64,000 nucleotides of DNA. Origin: Pseudothioglobus sp905182815. GTDB taxonomy: Bacteria > Pseudomonadota > Gammaproteobacteria > PS1 > Pseudothioglobaceae. The position numbers and the translations under genes were made by a program. The stretch is from assembly GCF_048087625.1 (NCBI RefSeq), contig NZ_CP159805.1, forward strand, positions 496,001 to 560,000, given 5' to 3'. This document shows, in pieces, positions 17,279 through 27,096 of this stretch. A model generated the notes under the pieces. The model made no database searches. It was not told the origin of the DNA and was given only the letters and a program-made list of their open reading frames with translations. The number at the start of each line of letters is the position of its first letter. Positions within the stretch are counted from its first letter, which is position 1.

Positions 17279-18730
17279 ATGCAGTTAAGTATTGTTGCAA
17301 AAACTTTAGGCCTTCTTTTAATGGTTTTCAGTTTTGCCCAGGTACCTCCAATATTAGTAGACTTGATATACTCTGAAGGTGAGTATCTAACTTTTGTATT
17401 TTCATTTATCCTTACTGTATTTGGAGGTCTTGTATTATGGTGGCCATTTAGAGCAATAAAGAAAAGCTTTCGACTTAGAGAAGGCGTTTTAATAGTCGTT
17501 AGTTTTTGGATTGTTTTGTCTCTTTTTGGAACGCTTCCTTTTCTAATTAGTGAATCGATTAGTAATCTTTCATTTTCAAATGCATTTTTTGAGTCAATGT
17601 CTGGCTTAACAACAACGGGCGCTACTGTTTTAAGCCAACTTGATGAATTGCCAAAAAGTATTCTTTTTTATAGGCAGCAACTTCAGTGGCTTGGAGGCAT
17701 GGGAATTATTGTTCTTGCTGTTGCAGTCCTGCCTCTGTTAGGTGTTGGAGGAATGGAGCTTTATCATGCAGAGTCTAGTGGTATTGCGAAAGATAGGCTC
17801 ACGCCAAAGTTGCGAAATACTGCGATAGCTCTTTGGAAAATTTACCTTTCGTTGACTGTTTTATGCGCACTTGCTTATTTCTTTTCAGGAATGTCTATTT
17901 TTGATGCGATTAGTCACAGTTTTTCTACGGTTGCAATTGGAGGTTTTTCAACCCATGACAGCTCTATTGGTTATTTCAACTCGATACCAATAGAAATGAT
18001 TGCTATGTTTTTTATGTTTTTAGCAGGTATTAATTTTTCATTACACTTTGTAGCGTGGAATAACCGCTCACTTATTGACTATATTAAAGATTCTGAATTT
18101 AAAACTTACGCAATGGTTTTATTTTCTGCATCCACTATTGTAATAATTGCACTTTCTCTAAATAGTGAATATGGCTCAACTTCAGAAACAATAAGGCATA
18201 GCTTATTTCAAACTATTTCAATAGCTACCACAACTGGCTTTACTTCACAAAATTATAGCAACTGGCCAGCAGCAATACCCGTTTTCCTAATAATGGTTAG
18301 TTTTATTGGCGCGTGTGTTGGATCTACTGGAGGCGGAATTAAAGTGGTTCGGGTGCTTGTCATGTTTAGATTAGGAATGAAAGAAATACATAAGTTTATC
18401 CGCCCTAATGCTCAGGTTAGTATTAAGTTAAATAAGGCAAGTATCAATGAAAAAGCCCTAGTTTCAGTACTTGGCTTCTTTTCACTCTACGCTATTTCTT
18501 TTATTTTTATTATGATGTTGTTAATGTTTGCGGGTTTAGATCAGGTAACTGCCTATTCTGCAACAGCAGCAACGATGAATAATCTTGGACCAGGCCTTGG
18601 AGAAGTGGCACAAAACTATGGATCTGTGGGCGAAACAGCTAAGTGGATTTTGAGTTTTTCAATGCTGATTGGCCGGCTTGAGGTTTTGACCATTATTGCC
18701 ATTTTCCATAGAGCTTTTTGGAGGCATTAG
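17279..18730 (+). CDS. trkH: Trk potassium uptake protein TrkH
   Basis: Potassium-translocating membrane subunit of 483 residues. The four pore loops of the superfamily are visible as SMSGLTTTGATVLS, FSTVAIGGFSTHD, SIATTTGFTSQNY and ATMNNLGPGLG, each with the filter Gly. GSTGGGIKVVR is the intramembrane loop that gates the pore. It lies 39 bases after trkA and is convergent with the pyrophosphatase gene. Confidence 0.96.
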   Translation: MQLSIVAKTLGLLLMVFSFAQVPPILVDLIYSEGEYLTFVFSFILTVFGGLVLWWPFRAIKKSFRLREGVLIVVSFWIVLSLFGTLPFLISESISNLSFSNAFFESMSGLTTTGATVLSQLDELPKSILFYRQQLQWLGGMGIIVLAVAVLPLLGVGGMELYHAESSGIAKDRLTPKLRNTAIALWKIYLSLTVLCALAYFFSGMSIFDAISHSFSTVAIGGFSTHDSSIGYFNSIPIEMIAMFFMFLAGINFSLHFVAWNNRSLIDYIKDSEFKTYAMVLFSASTIVIIALSLNSEYGSTSETIRHSLFQTISIATTTGFTSQNYSNWPAAIPVFLIMVSFIGACVGSTGGGIKVVRVLVMFRLGMKEIHKFIRPNAQVSIKLNKASINEKALVSVLGFFSLYAISFIFIMMLLMFAGLDQVTAYSATAATMNNLGPGLGEVAQNYGSVGETAKWILSFSMLIGRLEVLTIIAIFHRAFWRH

Positions 18731-18736
18731 CAAGTT

Positions 18737-18767
18737 TATCAGCCCCACCAGGATGGCAGGGCCGATA
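18737..18767. terminator. Hairpin between convergent trkH and hppA
   Basis: TATC-A-GCCC-CA-CC, loop AGGAT, GG-CA-GGGC-C-GATA form a symmetric hairpin with one mismatch and one internal loop, in the 47-base gap between two convergent genes. It lacks a T run on either side, so it may act as a shared 3'-end or stabilising structure. Confidence 0.45.
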
Positions 18768-18777
18768 GAGTATCTTT

Positions 18778-20792
18778 CTACAATAACGGCGCAATAACTA
18801 AACTTACAATCGCCATTACATTGATAAGAATGTTCATCGCTGGACCAGAGGTATCCTTAAACGGGTCGCCAACAGTATCACCTACAACAGTAGCTGCGTG
18901 AGTGTCAGTGCCTTTGCCGCCTAAGTTTCCTTTTTCAACATACTTCTTAGCGTTATCCCAAGCGCCGCCCGCATTAGCCATCATTAGAGCCATTAAAACA
19001 CAACCAAGAAGTGCGCCACCAAGCATTCCGCCAAGTGCCTCAGGACCAATAAGGAATCCCACTATAACTGGGGCTGCTACTGCAATGACTCCTGGAAGAA
19101 TCATTTTCTTAAGTGCTGCGGTTGTAGCAATATCAACGCATTTAGCAGTATCTGGCTCAGCCTTACCTTCTAGAAGTCCTTTTATCTCTTTAAACTGCCT
19201 TCTTACTTCTTCAATCATTTCAAAAGCAGCATCACCAACAGCAGTCATCGTAAGAGAGGCAATTAAGAATGGAATCGTACCACCAATAAATAAGCCAATT
19301 AAAACGTCTGCACTGTTTAACTCGAGTATGAAGTTCATTCCCATTGCTGCGTAATTAGCACTAACGGTCTCAGTATAGGCAGTAATAATCGCAAGAGCAG
19401 CAAGAGCAGCAGCGCCGATTGCAAATCCCTTACCAATAGCTGCAGTTGTATTGCCAAGCTCATCAAGAGAGTCTGTAATCTTACGAGTATCCTCTCCGAG
19501 TCCAGCCATTTCTGCAATGCCTCCTGCATTATCTGCAATTGGTCCATAAGCATCAATTGCCATAGTCATACCGACCGTTGCAAGCATTCCTATTGCAGCA
19601 ATACCAACACCATACAAGCCAACAAAAAGATTAGAGACATAAATAATTAAGCAAATCATCAATACTGGAATTACAACAGATTGCATTCCAATTGCTAAGC
19701 CTTTAATCATTACTGTTGCAGCGCCTGTTTTTCCAGATTCCGCAATATCTCTAATCGGCTTTCCAGCAGTATAGTATTCAGTAACAAGACCAATAATGAT
19801 TCCACCAAAGCTTCCCATCAGGACAGCTACCCAAATAGAATTTGAGACATCTAAAAAATCGATTAGAAAATAAGATGTAATAATAAATAATAAAGCAGAG
19901 CCAATTGTTCCCATTCTCAAAGCAGATTCAGGTGATTTATTTGAAGATAATTTAACAAATAAAATTCCAAGAATTGAGCAAATTAAGCCAAGTGATGCAA
20001 GTGCTAAGGGAAGAGACATTAACTCAGCTCGGTTTCCACCAAGTGAAGTAAGACCATCAATAGCAAGAGTAGAGGCAATTGCTATTGTTGCAATCATTGA
20101 GCCACAATATGACTCAAAGATATCTGAGCCCATACCAGCTATATCACCTACATTATCACCAACATTATCCGCAATAACTGCAGGGTTGCGAGGATCGTCT
20201 TCTGGGATCCTGCTTCTAATTTACCAACTAAGTCAGCTCCAACATCAGCACTCTTGGTAAAGATACCGCCGCCAACTCGAGAGAATAGTGCAACAACTGA
20301 CGCGCCCATTGCAAAACCATGGAGAGCTTCTGAATGCTCTGCACCAAAGAAGTAGTAAAGTCCGCCTAATCCTAATAAACCAAGAGCTGCAACCGATAAA
20401 CCCATTACTGAGCCACCAAAGAATGCAACAGTTAGGGCAGCAGAGCTTCCACTATCATGAGCCGCTTGAGCTGTTCTTACATTAGCAATAGTTGCTGTGT
20501 TCATACCTATATAACCAGCTGTGGCAGAAGTAACAGCTCCGACAAAGAAACATAAGGCACTTAAAGGGCCAAGGAATATATAAAGTAATACTAATAGGGC
20601 TAAAGCAAACATACTTAGCATTTGATATTCACGCTTCATGAAAACAATCGCGCCAATATGAATTTGTTCACCAATTTTTTTAACGTCACCACTTCCGCCA
20701 TCTTGTTTACTTATCCATTGATATATAAATACAACAATAAGTAAACCCAGAACACCAAGTGCAGGCGCTATTAAATTTTGATCAAAATCCAT
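18778..20792 (-). pseudogene. hppA: Membrane-bound pyrophosphatase (K+-dependent type), broken by a 1-base frameshift
   Basis: Couples pyrophosphate hydrolysis to H+ (or Na+) pumping. The 5' part reads MDFDQNLIAPALG to FTKSADVGADLVGKLEAGS, then shifts frame. The rest (EDDPRNPAVIADNVGDNVGD, GMGSDIFESYCGSM and onward) continues in another frame to the normal C-terminus. The break is in GGATCCCAGAAGAC (minus strand, near 20207), where the family sequence EAGIPEDDP needs one more base. Adding one base makes exactly 672 codons. GNTTAAIGKG rather than GNTTKA marks the K+-dependent class. All other catalytic blocks look intact, so it is either a very recent mutation or a sequence error. Confidence 0.88.
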
Positions 20793-20946
20793 TTCCTCTC
20801 CTTAAAATAAAATGAAGCGGCAATGATATCCTAAAGTGTTTAAAAATTGGAAAAAAAATACCAGTTTTGAATTGAAATGAACTAAATTAGCTATAAATTT
20901 ATCTTATAAAATTAAATTTATAAATTTCTGTTGTTTTGGATTCAAA

Positions 20947-21819
20947 ATGTTTGTAATTCGATTTGCACTTCTATCCTCTTTTTTTTATGCACTTAATGTA
21001 AGTATGGTGCCGTTAATTTATACTTTTGAGATTAGCGCTTTTTTATTTTTATTTGTTCGCTTTGGCACAACTTTTTTTACTTCACTGCTTGTTACCAAAA
21101 GTCTTTTCTCTTTTAACGAAATTAAACATCAAAAACTGGGTATTTGGATTCTTATTCTTTCTGTTTTATTCGGAGTGCAGTCCTGGCTTTATGTTGAAGC
21201 AGTAAAATATATGTCGGTAGGGCTTGCTAGTGTTGTGCTTTTTACTTATCCCTTAATTACTTATTTAATAGTTTCACTGAGAAAGCGAAGATCTCTCGAT
21301 TTAATAACAATACTTATGTTTATACTTGCAACTCTAGGAATTGCTGCGCTCTCTCAGAGCTCAGAAGGCTTTTACACAATGGTAATTGGGATAGTTTTAG
21401 CCTTACTTTCAGCAATGACCTATTCTTTAATTTTAATTACAACGCCAAAAGTGAGTGGCTTAAAAAACTGGGAAATTGTTAAATACACTACTCTTATTCC
21501 AGCGCTTACCTTCTTATACTTATTTATAAATGAAACTGGTTTTTATTGGCCGCAAAATGAAGGAATAATTCTGTCTCTCATTTCGGGAACTTTTTTTGCT
21601 ACAGGAATGATGTTTTATCACATGTCTGTTCGTAAATATGGCCCTATAAGAACCGCTAATATTGGCTATACAGAACCTCTATTGGTGTTAGTTTTTGGTT
21701 TTATGGCATATTCAGATGCAATAACTACTACTCAGGGAATAGGGGTAATCATGGTAGCAATTGCTTCAATTACAATTGAGAGGAGGCAATTGAAGCAAGA
21801 TAAAAGACTTAAGATGTAA
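20947..21819 (+). CDS. EamA/DMT-superfamily permease
   Basis: A 290-residue integral membrane protein with about ten hydrophobic segments in two homologous halves. The second half carries YTEPLLVLVFGFMAYSDAITTTQGIGVIMVAIAS, typical of the drug/metabolite transporter EamA fold. Members export or import small metabolites such as amino acids, and the substrate cannot be assigned. It sits alone between hppA (divergent) and the Lrp-type gene (convergent). Confidence 0.82.
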   Translation: MFVIRFALLSSFFYALNVSMVPLIYTFEISAFLFLFVRFGTTFFTSLLVTKSLFSFNEIKHQKLGIWILILSVLFGVQSWLYVEAVKYMSVGLASVVLFTYPLITYLIVSLRKRRSLDLITILMFILATLGIAALSQSSEGFYTMVIGIVLALLSAMTYSLILITTPKVSGLKNWEIVKYTTLIPALTFLYLFINETGFYWPQNEGIILSLISGTFFATGMMFYHMSVRKYGPIRTANIGYTEPLLVLVFGFMAYSDAITTTQGIGVIMVAIASITIERRQLKQDKRLKM

Positions 21820-21869
21820 ACTATCCTTTAGAGACCAATAGCTCATTTATCTTTAACTGAGAAACAAAG

Positions 21870-22334
21870 CTAGTCAATTGGAATAGATAAATTTTCTTTA
21901 ACTTTATTCATAACCACCATTGAACTAAAGCGTTTGATATTTGGATTTTCTAAAAAATATTTTTTTGTAAAATCTTCATAATCCCCCATTTCTTTAAAGG
22001 TGGCCATTAAAACATAATCATAATCACCAGTAACGTAGTAACACTGCATAACTTCTGGGGCATCAAACATTGTTTTTTTAAATTGAATATCAGGCGCTGT
22101 GCCCTCTATATCACTCAGTATCTGAACTATAATGGTAATTTTTCTATCCAGTTGATTACGATCTAAAACTGATATATCTCTTTCTATAATGCCAGTTTTA
22201 CGCATTGAATTTAATCTTCTTTGACAGGCCGAGGATGATAATCCCACTTCTTTCGCTAACTGCTGAGAAGTAATCTTATTATTTTCTTGGACAATTTTTA
22301 GAATTTTGTAATCAAAACTATCTAATTTATTCAT
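21870..22334 (-). CDS. Lrp/AsnC-family transcriptional regulator
   Basis: A 154-residue DNA-binding regulator. N-terminal winged helix-turn-helix LAKEVGLSSSACQRRLNSMRKTGIIERDI at about residues 24-52, then a RAM ligand-binding domain with YYVTGDYDYVLMATFKEMGDYEDF. Family members sense amino acids. It is transcribed away from the ehu-type operon, whose first gene starts 136 bases off, so it is the natural candidate regulator of that operon. Ectoine-degradation clusters in other bacteria often carry an AsnC-type regulator too. Confidence 0.9.
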   Translation of the reverse strand: MNKLDSFDYKILKIVQENNKITSQQLAKEVGLSSSACQRRLNSMRKTGIIERDISVLDRNQLDRKITIIVQILSDIEGTAPDIQFKKTMFDAPEVMQCYYVTGDYDYVLMATFKEMGDYEDFTKKYFLENPNIKRFSSMVVMNKVKENLSIPID

Positions 22335-22377
22335 AATGCGATGTTATCACATAATTTATTTAAAAAAATCAAAATAA

Positions 22378-22392
22378 TGCGTAAGTTATGCA
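22378..22392. promoter_or_regulatory. Palindrome upstream of ehuB, candidate Lrp-type operator
   Basis: TGCGTAAGTTATGCA is a 15-base near-palindrome: arms TGCnTAA and TTAnGCA match perfectly. It lies in the 136-base divergent region between the Lrp-type gene and ehuB, 79 bases before the ehuB start. Assignment to this regulator is inference from position and symmetry. Confidence 0.4.
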
Positions 22393-22470
22393 AATTTTAG
22401 CAAATCTAAATCTTTCTAATCTTAATGATAGTGTTAAACTCTCCCTTCATAAATAAAAAAGGAGAACTTT

Positions 22471-23313
22471 ATGAAAAAAATCATTTCGATTTTTACATGT
22501 TTTTTTCTTGTTTTGGGTTTAGCACAAACATCTTCTGCTGAATCTGATACATTAAAAAGACTTAAGAAACAAGGATATGCAACAGTTGCTGTTGCAAATG
22601 AACCACCTTACAGTGATATTAAATCTGATGGCTATGTTACTGGTGCTGCACCAGATGTTGCGCGTGCTGTTCTTGCCGTTCTAGGTGTTCCAGAGTTAAA
22701 AGCTGAGGTTATTATGTATGGCGCTATGATTCCTGCTCTACAAGCAAGAAGAGTAGATATGGCAACTTCTGGTCTTTACATTAAGCCTGGCAGATGTGAG
22801 TCTATCATTTATTCTGAGCCTGATTTATGTGGTGCTGAAGCTTTTGCTGTTCCAGCTGGAAACCCAAACAACCTATTAACTTATGAAGACATTGCTGCTA
22901 ACCCAGCTTTAAAAATGACTACATGTGCTGGTTGTGCTGAAGAAAAATATGCTTTAGAGCGCGGTGTAAGTGCTGATCAGATTGTTTATTTTGATGCGCC
23001 TCCAAGTGGTATTAAGATGCTACAACAAGGTAGAGTTGACGTTTTTGCTCTATCAGGTTTAGGTACAGCAGATCTACTTAATAAAACTAATGATCCAAAC
23101 CTTGAGTTAATAATGCCTGTTACAGGTGTTCCAATGGGTTGTGCTGGTGCAGCATTTAACAAGGATGATTTAGAGTTCAGGTCTGAATACAATATGGCTT
23201 TAGCTATGTTAAAGGCTACTGGAGAGTTTGAGGCAATTATTGCGCCTTATGGTTTCTCTGCAGCTGCAACTGCTTCGAAGTCTTATTTGACTCAATGTCC
23301 TGATGGAATGTAA
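22471..23313 (+). CDS. ehuB: ABC importer periplasmic binding protein (EhuB-like)
   Basis: A 280-residue exported solute-binding protein of the polar amino-acid (SBP_bac_3) family. The signal peptide ends near SSAES (residue 23). The blocks ANEPPYSD, VTGAAPDVARAVLAVLG, YGAMIPALQARRVDM and the CESIIYSEPDLCGAEAF pair of cysteines resemble EhuB of ectoine/hydroxyectoine importers. An AAGGAG ribosome site precedes the start. The rest of the operon is not a standard ectoine pathway, so the true ligand may be a different amino-acid derivative. It is followed by a terminator-like hairpin before ehuC, which would give the binding protein excess expression. Confidence 0.7.
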   Translation: MKKIISIFTCFFLVLGLAQTSSAESDTLKRLKKQGYATVAVANEPPYSDIKSDGYVTGAAPDVARAVLAVLGVPELKAEVIMYGAMIPALQARRVDMATSGLYIKPGRCESIIYSEPDLCGAEAFAVPAGNPNNLLTYEDIAANPALKMTTCAGCAEEKYALERGVSADQIVYFDAPPSGIKMLQQGRVDVFALSGLGTADLLNKTNDPNLELIMPVTGVPMGCAGAAFNKDDLEFRSEYNMALAMLKATGEFEAIIAPYGFSAAATASKSYLTQCPDGM

Positions 23314-23390
23314 ATTTATTCTTTAACCTTATTCTGCCCTGTAAATATTAGCGGCAGTGTTTGTTTTTAGAGTTTATTTAGTAACCTAAT

Positions 23391-23424
23391 CTGCCCTGTC
23401 GTTTTTTACAGGGCAGTTTTTTTT
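23391..23424 (+). terminator. Terminator/attenuator between ehuB and ehuC
   Basis: CTGCCCTGT (23391-23399) pairs perfectly with ACAGGGCAG (23408-23416), followed by eight T. A second copy of the left arm, CTGCCCTGT, lies upstream at 23334-23342, so the right arm has two possible partners. It ends only 10 bases before the ehuC start, so readthrough is needed for the permeases. Confidence 0.85.
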
Positions 23425-23434
23425 AGAGTTTTTT

Positions 23435-24103
23435 ATGAATGAAGTTTTAGAGTTTTACCCACTACTTATTAAAGGAACTATCACAACGATACAGTTGACT
23501 GTAATGGGCGCAATCTTAGCACTCATTGTTTCGTTTATTGTTGGAATTGCACGAATATCTTCATTTGCCTCAGTAAGAGTAATAGCAATTGTTTATTTAG
23601 AATTTTTTCGTGGCAGTTCAGCTCTTGTTCAAATGTTTTTTATTTATTTTGTTTTACCAATGTGGGGCATTTATTTTGATGCCATAACTGCCGGTGTCAT
23701 TGCTTGTGGCCTGAATGTTGGCGCCTATGGATCAGAAGCTGTAAGAGGAGCTATACTTGCTGTTAGCAAGGAGCAACATGAGGCATCAAAAGCTTTAAAC
23801 TACTCAAGTTACGAGAAATATAGATACGTTATTATTCCTCAAGCAATTCCAATTATGATTCCTACATTTGGGAATCTACTTATTGAGCTGATGAAATTAA
23901 CAGCAGTATGCTCTCTTATTACTATTTCAGATCTTACTTTCATGGCCCAAATAATTAGGGTTCAGACTGCTTTAACATTAGAGCCATTCCTATTAATTCT
24001 CATTATTTATTTTATTATTGCTACAGTCTTAGTTCAGATAGTAGACATGATTGCTAAGAAGTTTTCTAAAGGTAGAAATATTATGACTGCAGGAGATAAG
24101 TAG
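23435..24103 (+). CDS. ehuC: ABC importer permease (EhuC-like)
   Basis: Inner-membrane permease of the His/Glu/Gln/Arg family, 222 residues with about five membrane segments. The ATPase-coupling EAA loop is EASKALNYSSYEKYRYVIIPQAIPIMIP, and the family start signature GTITTIQLTVMGAILALIVSFIVG is present. It forms the channel with the next permease, two bases downstream. It starts right after the attenuator that separates it from the binding protein. Confidence 0.85.
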   Translation: MNEVLEFYPLLIKGTITTIQLTVMGAILALIVSFIVGIARISSFASVRVIAIVYLEFFRGSSALVQMFFIYFVLPMWGIYFDAITAGVIACGLNVGAYGSEAVRGAILAVSKEQHEASKALNYSSYEKYRYVIIPQAIPIMIPTFGNLLIELMKLTAVCSLITISDLTFMAQIIRVQTALTLEPFLLILIIYFIIATVLVQIVDMIAKKFSKGRNIMTAGDK

Positions 24104-24105
24104 TC

Positions 24106-24771
24106 ATGGAATGGAATTGGGATCATGCATATGCTGTCTTACCTCAGCTTCTTAAAGGCTTAGTCATTACAATTGAAGCTACGATTGTTGCATCCTTAAT
24201 TGCTTATATTTTAGGATTAGCGATAGCTATTTTCAAGATGTCTAAAAGCAAGTTTGTGCGTGTTTCCTTATATTGGATGACGGAGTTTGTTAGAAGAACA
24301 CCAATCCTAGTGCAGTTATATGTTGTATTTTATGTCCTTCCTGATTTTGGAATTTTCCTAGAAGCCTTTACATGCGGGGTAATTGTATTAGGTATTCACT
24401 TTAGTACATATACGTCTGAAGTTTTTAGGGCCGGCATTGATAATGTTTCTAAAGGGCAGTGGGAAGCTGCAAAGTCTCTAAACTATAATCCATATCAAGC
24501 TTGGAAGCATGTTATTTTGCCTCAAGCTATCCCCCCTATGATTCCGCCACTTGCAAACTATTTGATCACAATGTTTAAGGAGACGCCATTGTTGGCATTT
24601 ATTACAGTAGTTGAATTATTTAGAGCAGCGGATCAATATAGTAATAGTTATTACACTTATCTTGAACCTATGACCCTTGTTGGGGTGTTCTTTTTAATCG
24701 TATCTATTCCCTCAGCAATGCTAGCAATGAAATTAGAAAAGAAATTTAAGCCAATAAAGGTGACTCGATGA
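24106..24771 (+). CDS. ehuD: ABC importer permease (EhuD-like)
   Basis: Second permease of the same family, 221 residues. The EAA loop is EAAKSLNYNPYQAWKHVILPQAIPPMIPP, and ETPLLAFITVVELFRAADQ is characteristic of the EhuD/GltK side of such heterodimers. Its TGA overlaps the ATG of the molybdoenzyme gene (ATGA), so the reductase is translated with the transporter rather than merely near it. Confidence 0.85.
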   Translation: MEWNWDHAYAVLPQLLKGLVITIEATIVASLIAYILGLAIAIFKMSKSKFVRVSLYWMTEFVRRTPILVQLYVVFYVLPDFGIFLEAFTCGVIVLGIHFSTYTSEVFRAGIDNVSKGQWEAAKSLNYNPYQAWKHVILPQAIPPMIPPLANYLITMFKETPLLAFITVVELFRAADQYSNSYYTYLEPMTLVGVFFLIVSIPSAMLAMKLEKKFKPIKVTR

Positions 24772-27050
24772 ATTTCGTAAGTTCGCACTGGGGAACTTAT
24801 AATTTTTCAGTAGATAAGAATAAAAAAATACAATTAGATAATTGGGGGTTAGATTCTTCTCCAACAGAATTTGGTTTAGGTCTGGCTGATGCTGCTATCG
24901 ATAATCTAAGAATCACTCAGCCTCATGTAAGAAAAGGATGGCTTGATAATATAGGTAAAAGTGATGGCAAAAGAGGTCAAGATGAGTTTATACCTGTTAG
25001 TTGGGATGAGGCATTTGAGCTTGCATCTAAAGAGCTATTAAAAACTAAAAATGTCTATGGTAATTCAGCTATTTATGCTGGGTCGTATGGATGGGCAAGT
25101 GCTGGAAGATTTCACCATGCTAAAAGCCAAGTTAATCGTTTCTTTAATTTATTTGGAGGTTTTAGCTCATCATTTCAAAGTTACTCATACGCTGCAGCGC
25201 AGACCCTCCTTCCTCATATAATTGGTTTAGACTTATATACAACACTTGAGGAGCATACGACCTGGAATGCTTTATCTGAGGAGTGTGAGTTAATATTAAT
25301 GTTTGGCGGAATGCCATTAAAAAACTCTAAAGTTTCAGCTGGAGGCGTAGGAAAGCACGTTACCAAGTTAGGCATAAAAAAGTGTTTTGATAAAGGGGTT
25401 GAATTTATTAATATTAGCCCTCTTATAGATGACGCACCTAAATTTTTAAAAGCACAGCAAGTTCCTATTCGGCCAAATACTGATACCGCTTTAATGTTGG
25501 CACTAGCACATATTTTGATTAAAAATCAATCTTATGATAAGGATTTCATAGATAAATATACTGTGGGATTCGATAGTTTTTCTGACTACGTACTAGGCAA
25601 AAAAAATAATCAAGAATGCAGCCCTGAATGGGCATCAAAAATTACAAATATTCCTGTCAAAACAATCTACGAGCTAGCAAATAAAATAATAACAAAAAAA
25701 ACCATGATTTCTTTATCTTGGAGCCTACAAAGAGCATCGAGAGGGGAGCAGCCTTTGTGGATGGGAATTACTCTTGCGGCAATGCTAGGCCAAATTGGAA
25801 CTGCTAGTGGTGGCTTTGGATTTGGATACTCTAGTGTAAATAGTACAGGTGATTCATTTGATAAAATTCCTTGGCAAAGTCTACCTCAAGGTAAAAATAA
25901 GATTAAAGATTTTATTCCAGTTGCAAGAGTAACCGATATGCTGGAAAACCCAGGAGGGGAGTTTGATTATGATGGAAAGAAATTAACATACCCAGATATA
26001 AAATTAATTTATTGGGCGGGAGGAAATCCCTTTCATCATCATCAAGACTTAAATCGACTGACTAAAGCTTGGCAAAAACCCAATACAATTATTGTTAATG
26101 AAATTTGGTGGAATTCTCAGGCTCGTCATGCTGATATTATTTTCCCAGCTAACACCGCTTTAGAGAGAAATGATTTAATGTTGAATCCAAGAGACCCAAC
26201 AGTTGTAGCGAATAAAAAAGCCATGAAAAGCTATAAAAATTCAAAAACTGATTTTGAAATATTTTCAGGGTTATCAAAAAAACTGGGCTTTCTAGAATCA
26301 TTTACTGAAGATAGGAGTGAATTGGATTGGATAAAATTTATATGGAATAACAGCTCAAAAACGAATCAAAAAAATATAAGTTTTCCAAGTTTTGAAGAAT
26401 TCTGGGAAAAAGGGTATTTTGAACTTCCAGCCCCAAAGATTGAAAAAATTATGTTTAATGATTTTAGAAAAGATCCAATTAATTTTCCTCTAAAGACCCC
26501 TTCAGGAAAAATAGAAATATCTTCTGAAACTATATCTAACTTTCAATTAAGTGATTGCTTCTCTCACCCTTACTGGTTTGAGCCATATGAGTGGTTAGGA
26601 AACATAGATGAATATCCATTACATTTAATTTCAAATCAGCCAACGCATAGACTCCACAGTCAGCTTGATAATGCTGCTAATAGTCAAAATAGTAAAATAA
26701 AAGGCAAGGAGCCAGTGATGATTAATCCATCAGACGCTCTAGAAAGAGATATTCAGGATGGTGATATTGTGATGTTATTTAATAAAAGAGGAAGGGTATT
26801 GGCTGGCGCAAATATTTCTGATAGTGTTATGCCTGGAGTTGTTGTACTGTCAACTGGCGCCTGGTTTGATCCAGACTATGCTTTAAATTTAGAGAGACAT
26901 GGCAACCCTAATGTTCTCACAAAAGATGTTGGAACTTCGTCTTTAAGTCAAGGACCAACTTGCCATACAACATTAGTACAAGTGAAAAAAGCAAAGAGAG
27001 AGGAAATTGTGGATGTGAATATTTTTAAAACTCCAGAAACCCTTAATTGA
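24768..27050 (+). CDS. Molybdopterin oxidoreductase, BisC/TorZ/DMSO-reductase type
   Basis: A 760-residue molybdenum enzyme of the DMSO reductase family, single-subunit sulfoxide/N-oxide branch. It begins with SSHWGTYNF, has no cysteine cluster motif for a [4Fe-4S] centre, and carries GSYGWASAGRFHHA, whose Ser is the predicted Mo ligand. YWAGGNPFHHHQDLNRL and the C-terminal cofactor domain (LISNQPTHRLHSQLDN, LSTGAWFDP) are conserved. No Tat signal is present, which points to the cytoplasm, as for biotin-sulfoxide reductase BisC, which also reduces free methionine sulfoxide. Being wedged between ehuD and the ATPase gene, it probably reduces an S-oxide or N-oxide brought in by the importer. That is inference. 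Confidence 0.85.
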   Translation: MNFVSSHWGTYNFSVDKNKKIQLDNWGLDSSPTEFGLGLADAAIDNLRITQPHVRKGWLDNIGKSDGKRGQDEFIPVSWDEAFELASKELLKTKNVYGNSAIYAGSYGWASAGRFHHAKSQVNRFFNLFGGFSSSFQSYSYAAAQTLLPHIIGLDLYTTLEEHTTWNALSEECELILMFGGMPLKNSKVSAGGVGKHVTKLGIKKCFDKGVEFINISPLIDDAPKFLKAQQVPIRPNTDTALMLALAHILIKNQSYDKDFIDKYTVGFDSFSDYVLGKKNNQECSPEWASKITNIPVKTIYELANKIITKKTMISLSWSLQRASRGEQPLWMGITLAAMLGQIGTASGGFGFGYSSVNSTGDSFDKIPWQSLPQGKNKIKDFIPVARVTDMLENPGGEFDYDGKKLTYPDIKLIYWAGGNPFHHHQDLNRLTKAWQKPNTIIVNEIWWNSQARHADIIFPANTALERNDLMLNPRDPTVVANKKAMKSYKNSKTDFEIFSGLSKKLGFLESFTEDRSELDWIKFIWNNSSKTNQKNISFPSFEEFWEKGYFELPAPKIEKIMFNDFRKDPINFPLKTPSGKIEISSETISNFQLSDCFSHPYWFEPYEWLGNIDEYPLHLISNQPTHRLHSQLDNAANSQNSKIKGKEPVMINPSDALERDIQDGDIVMLFNKRGRVLAGANISDSVMPGVVVLSTGAWFDPDYALNLERHGNPNVLTKDVGTSSLSQGPTCHTTLVQVKKAKREEIVDVNIFKTPETLN

Positions 27051-27096
27051 TAAAAATACTTAAACAAAATTAATAACTAACTAAAAATTTAATACT

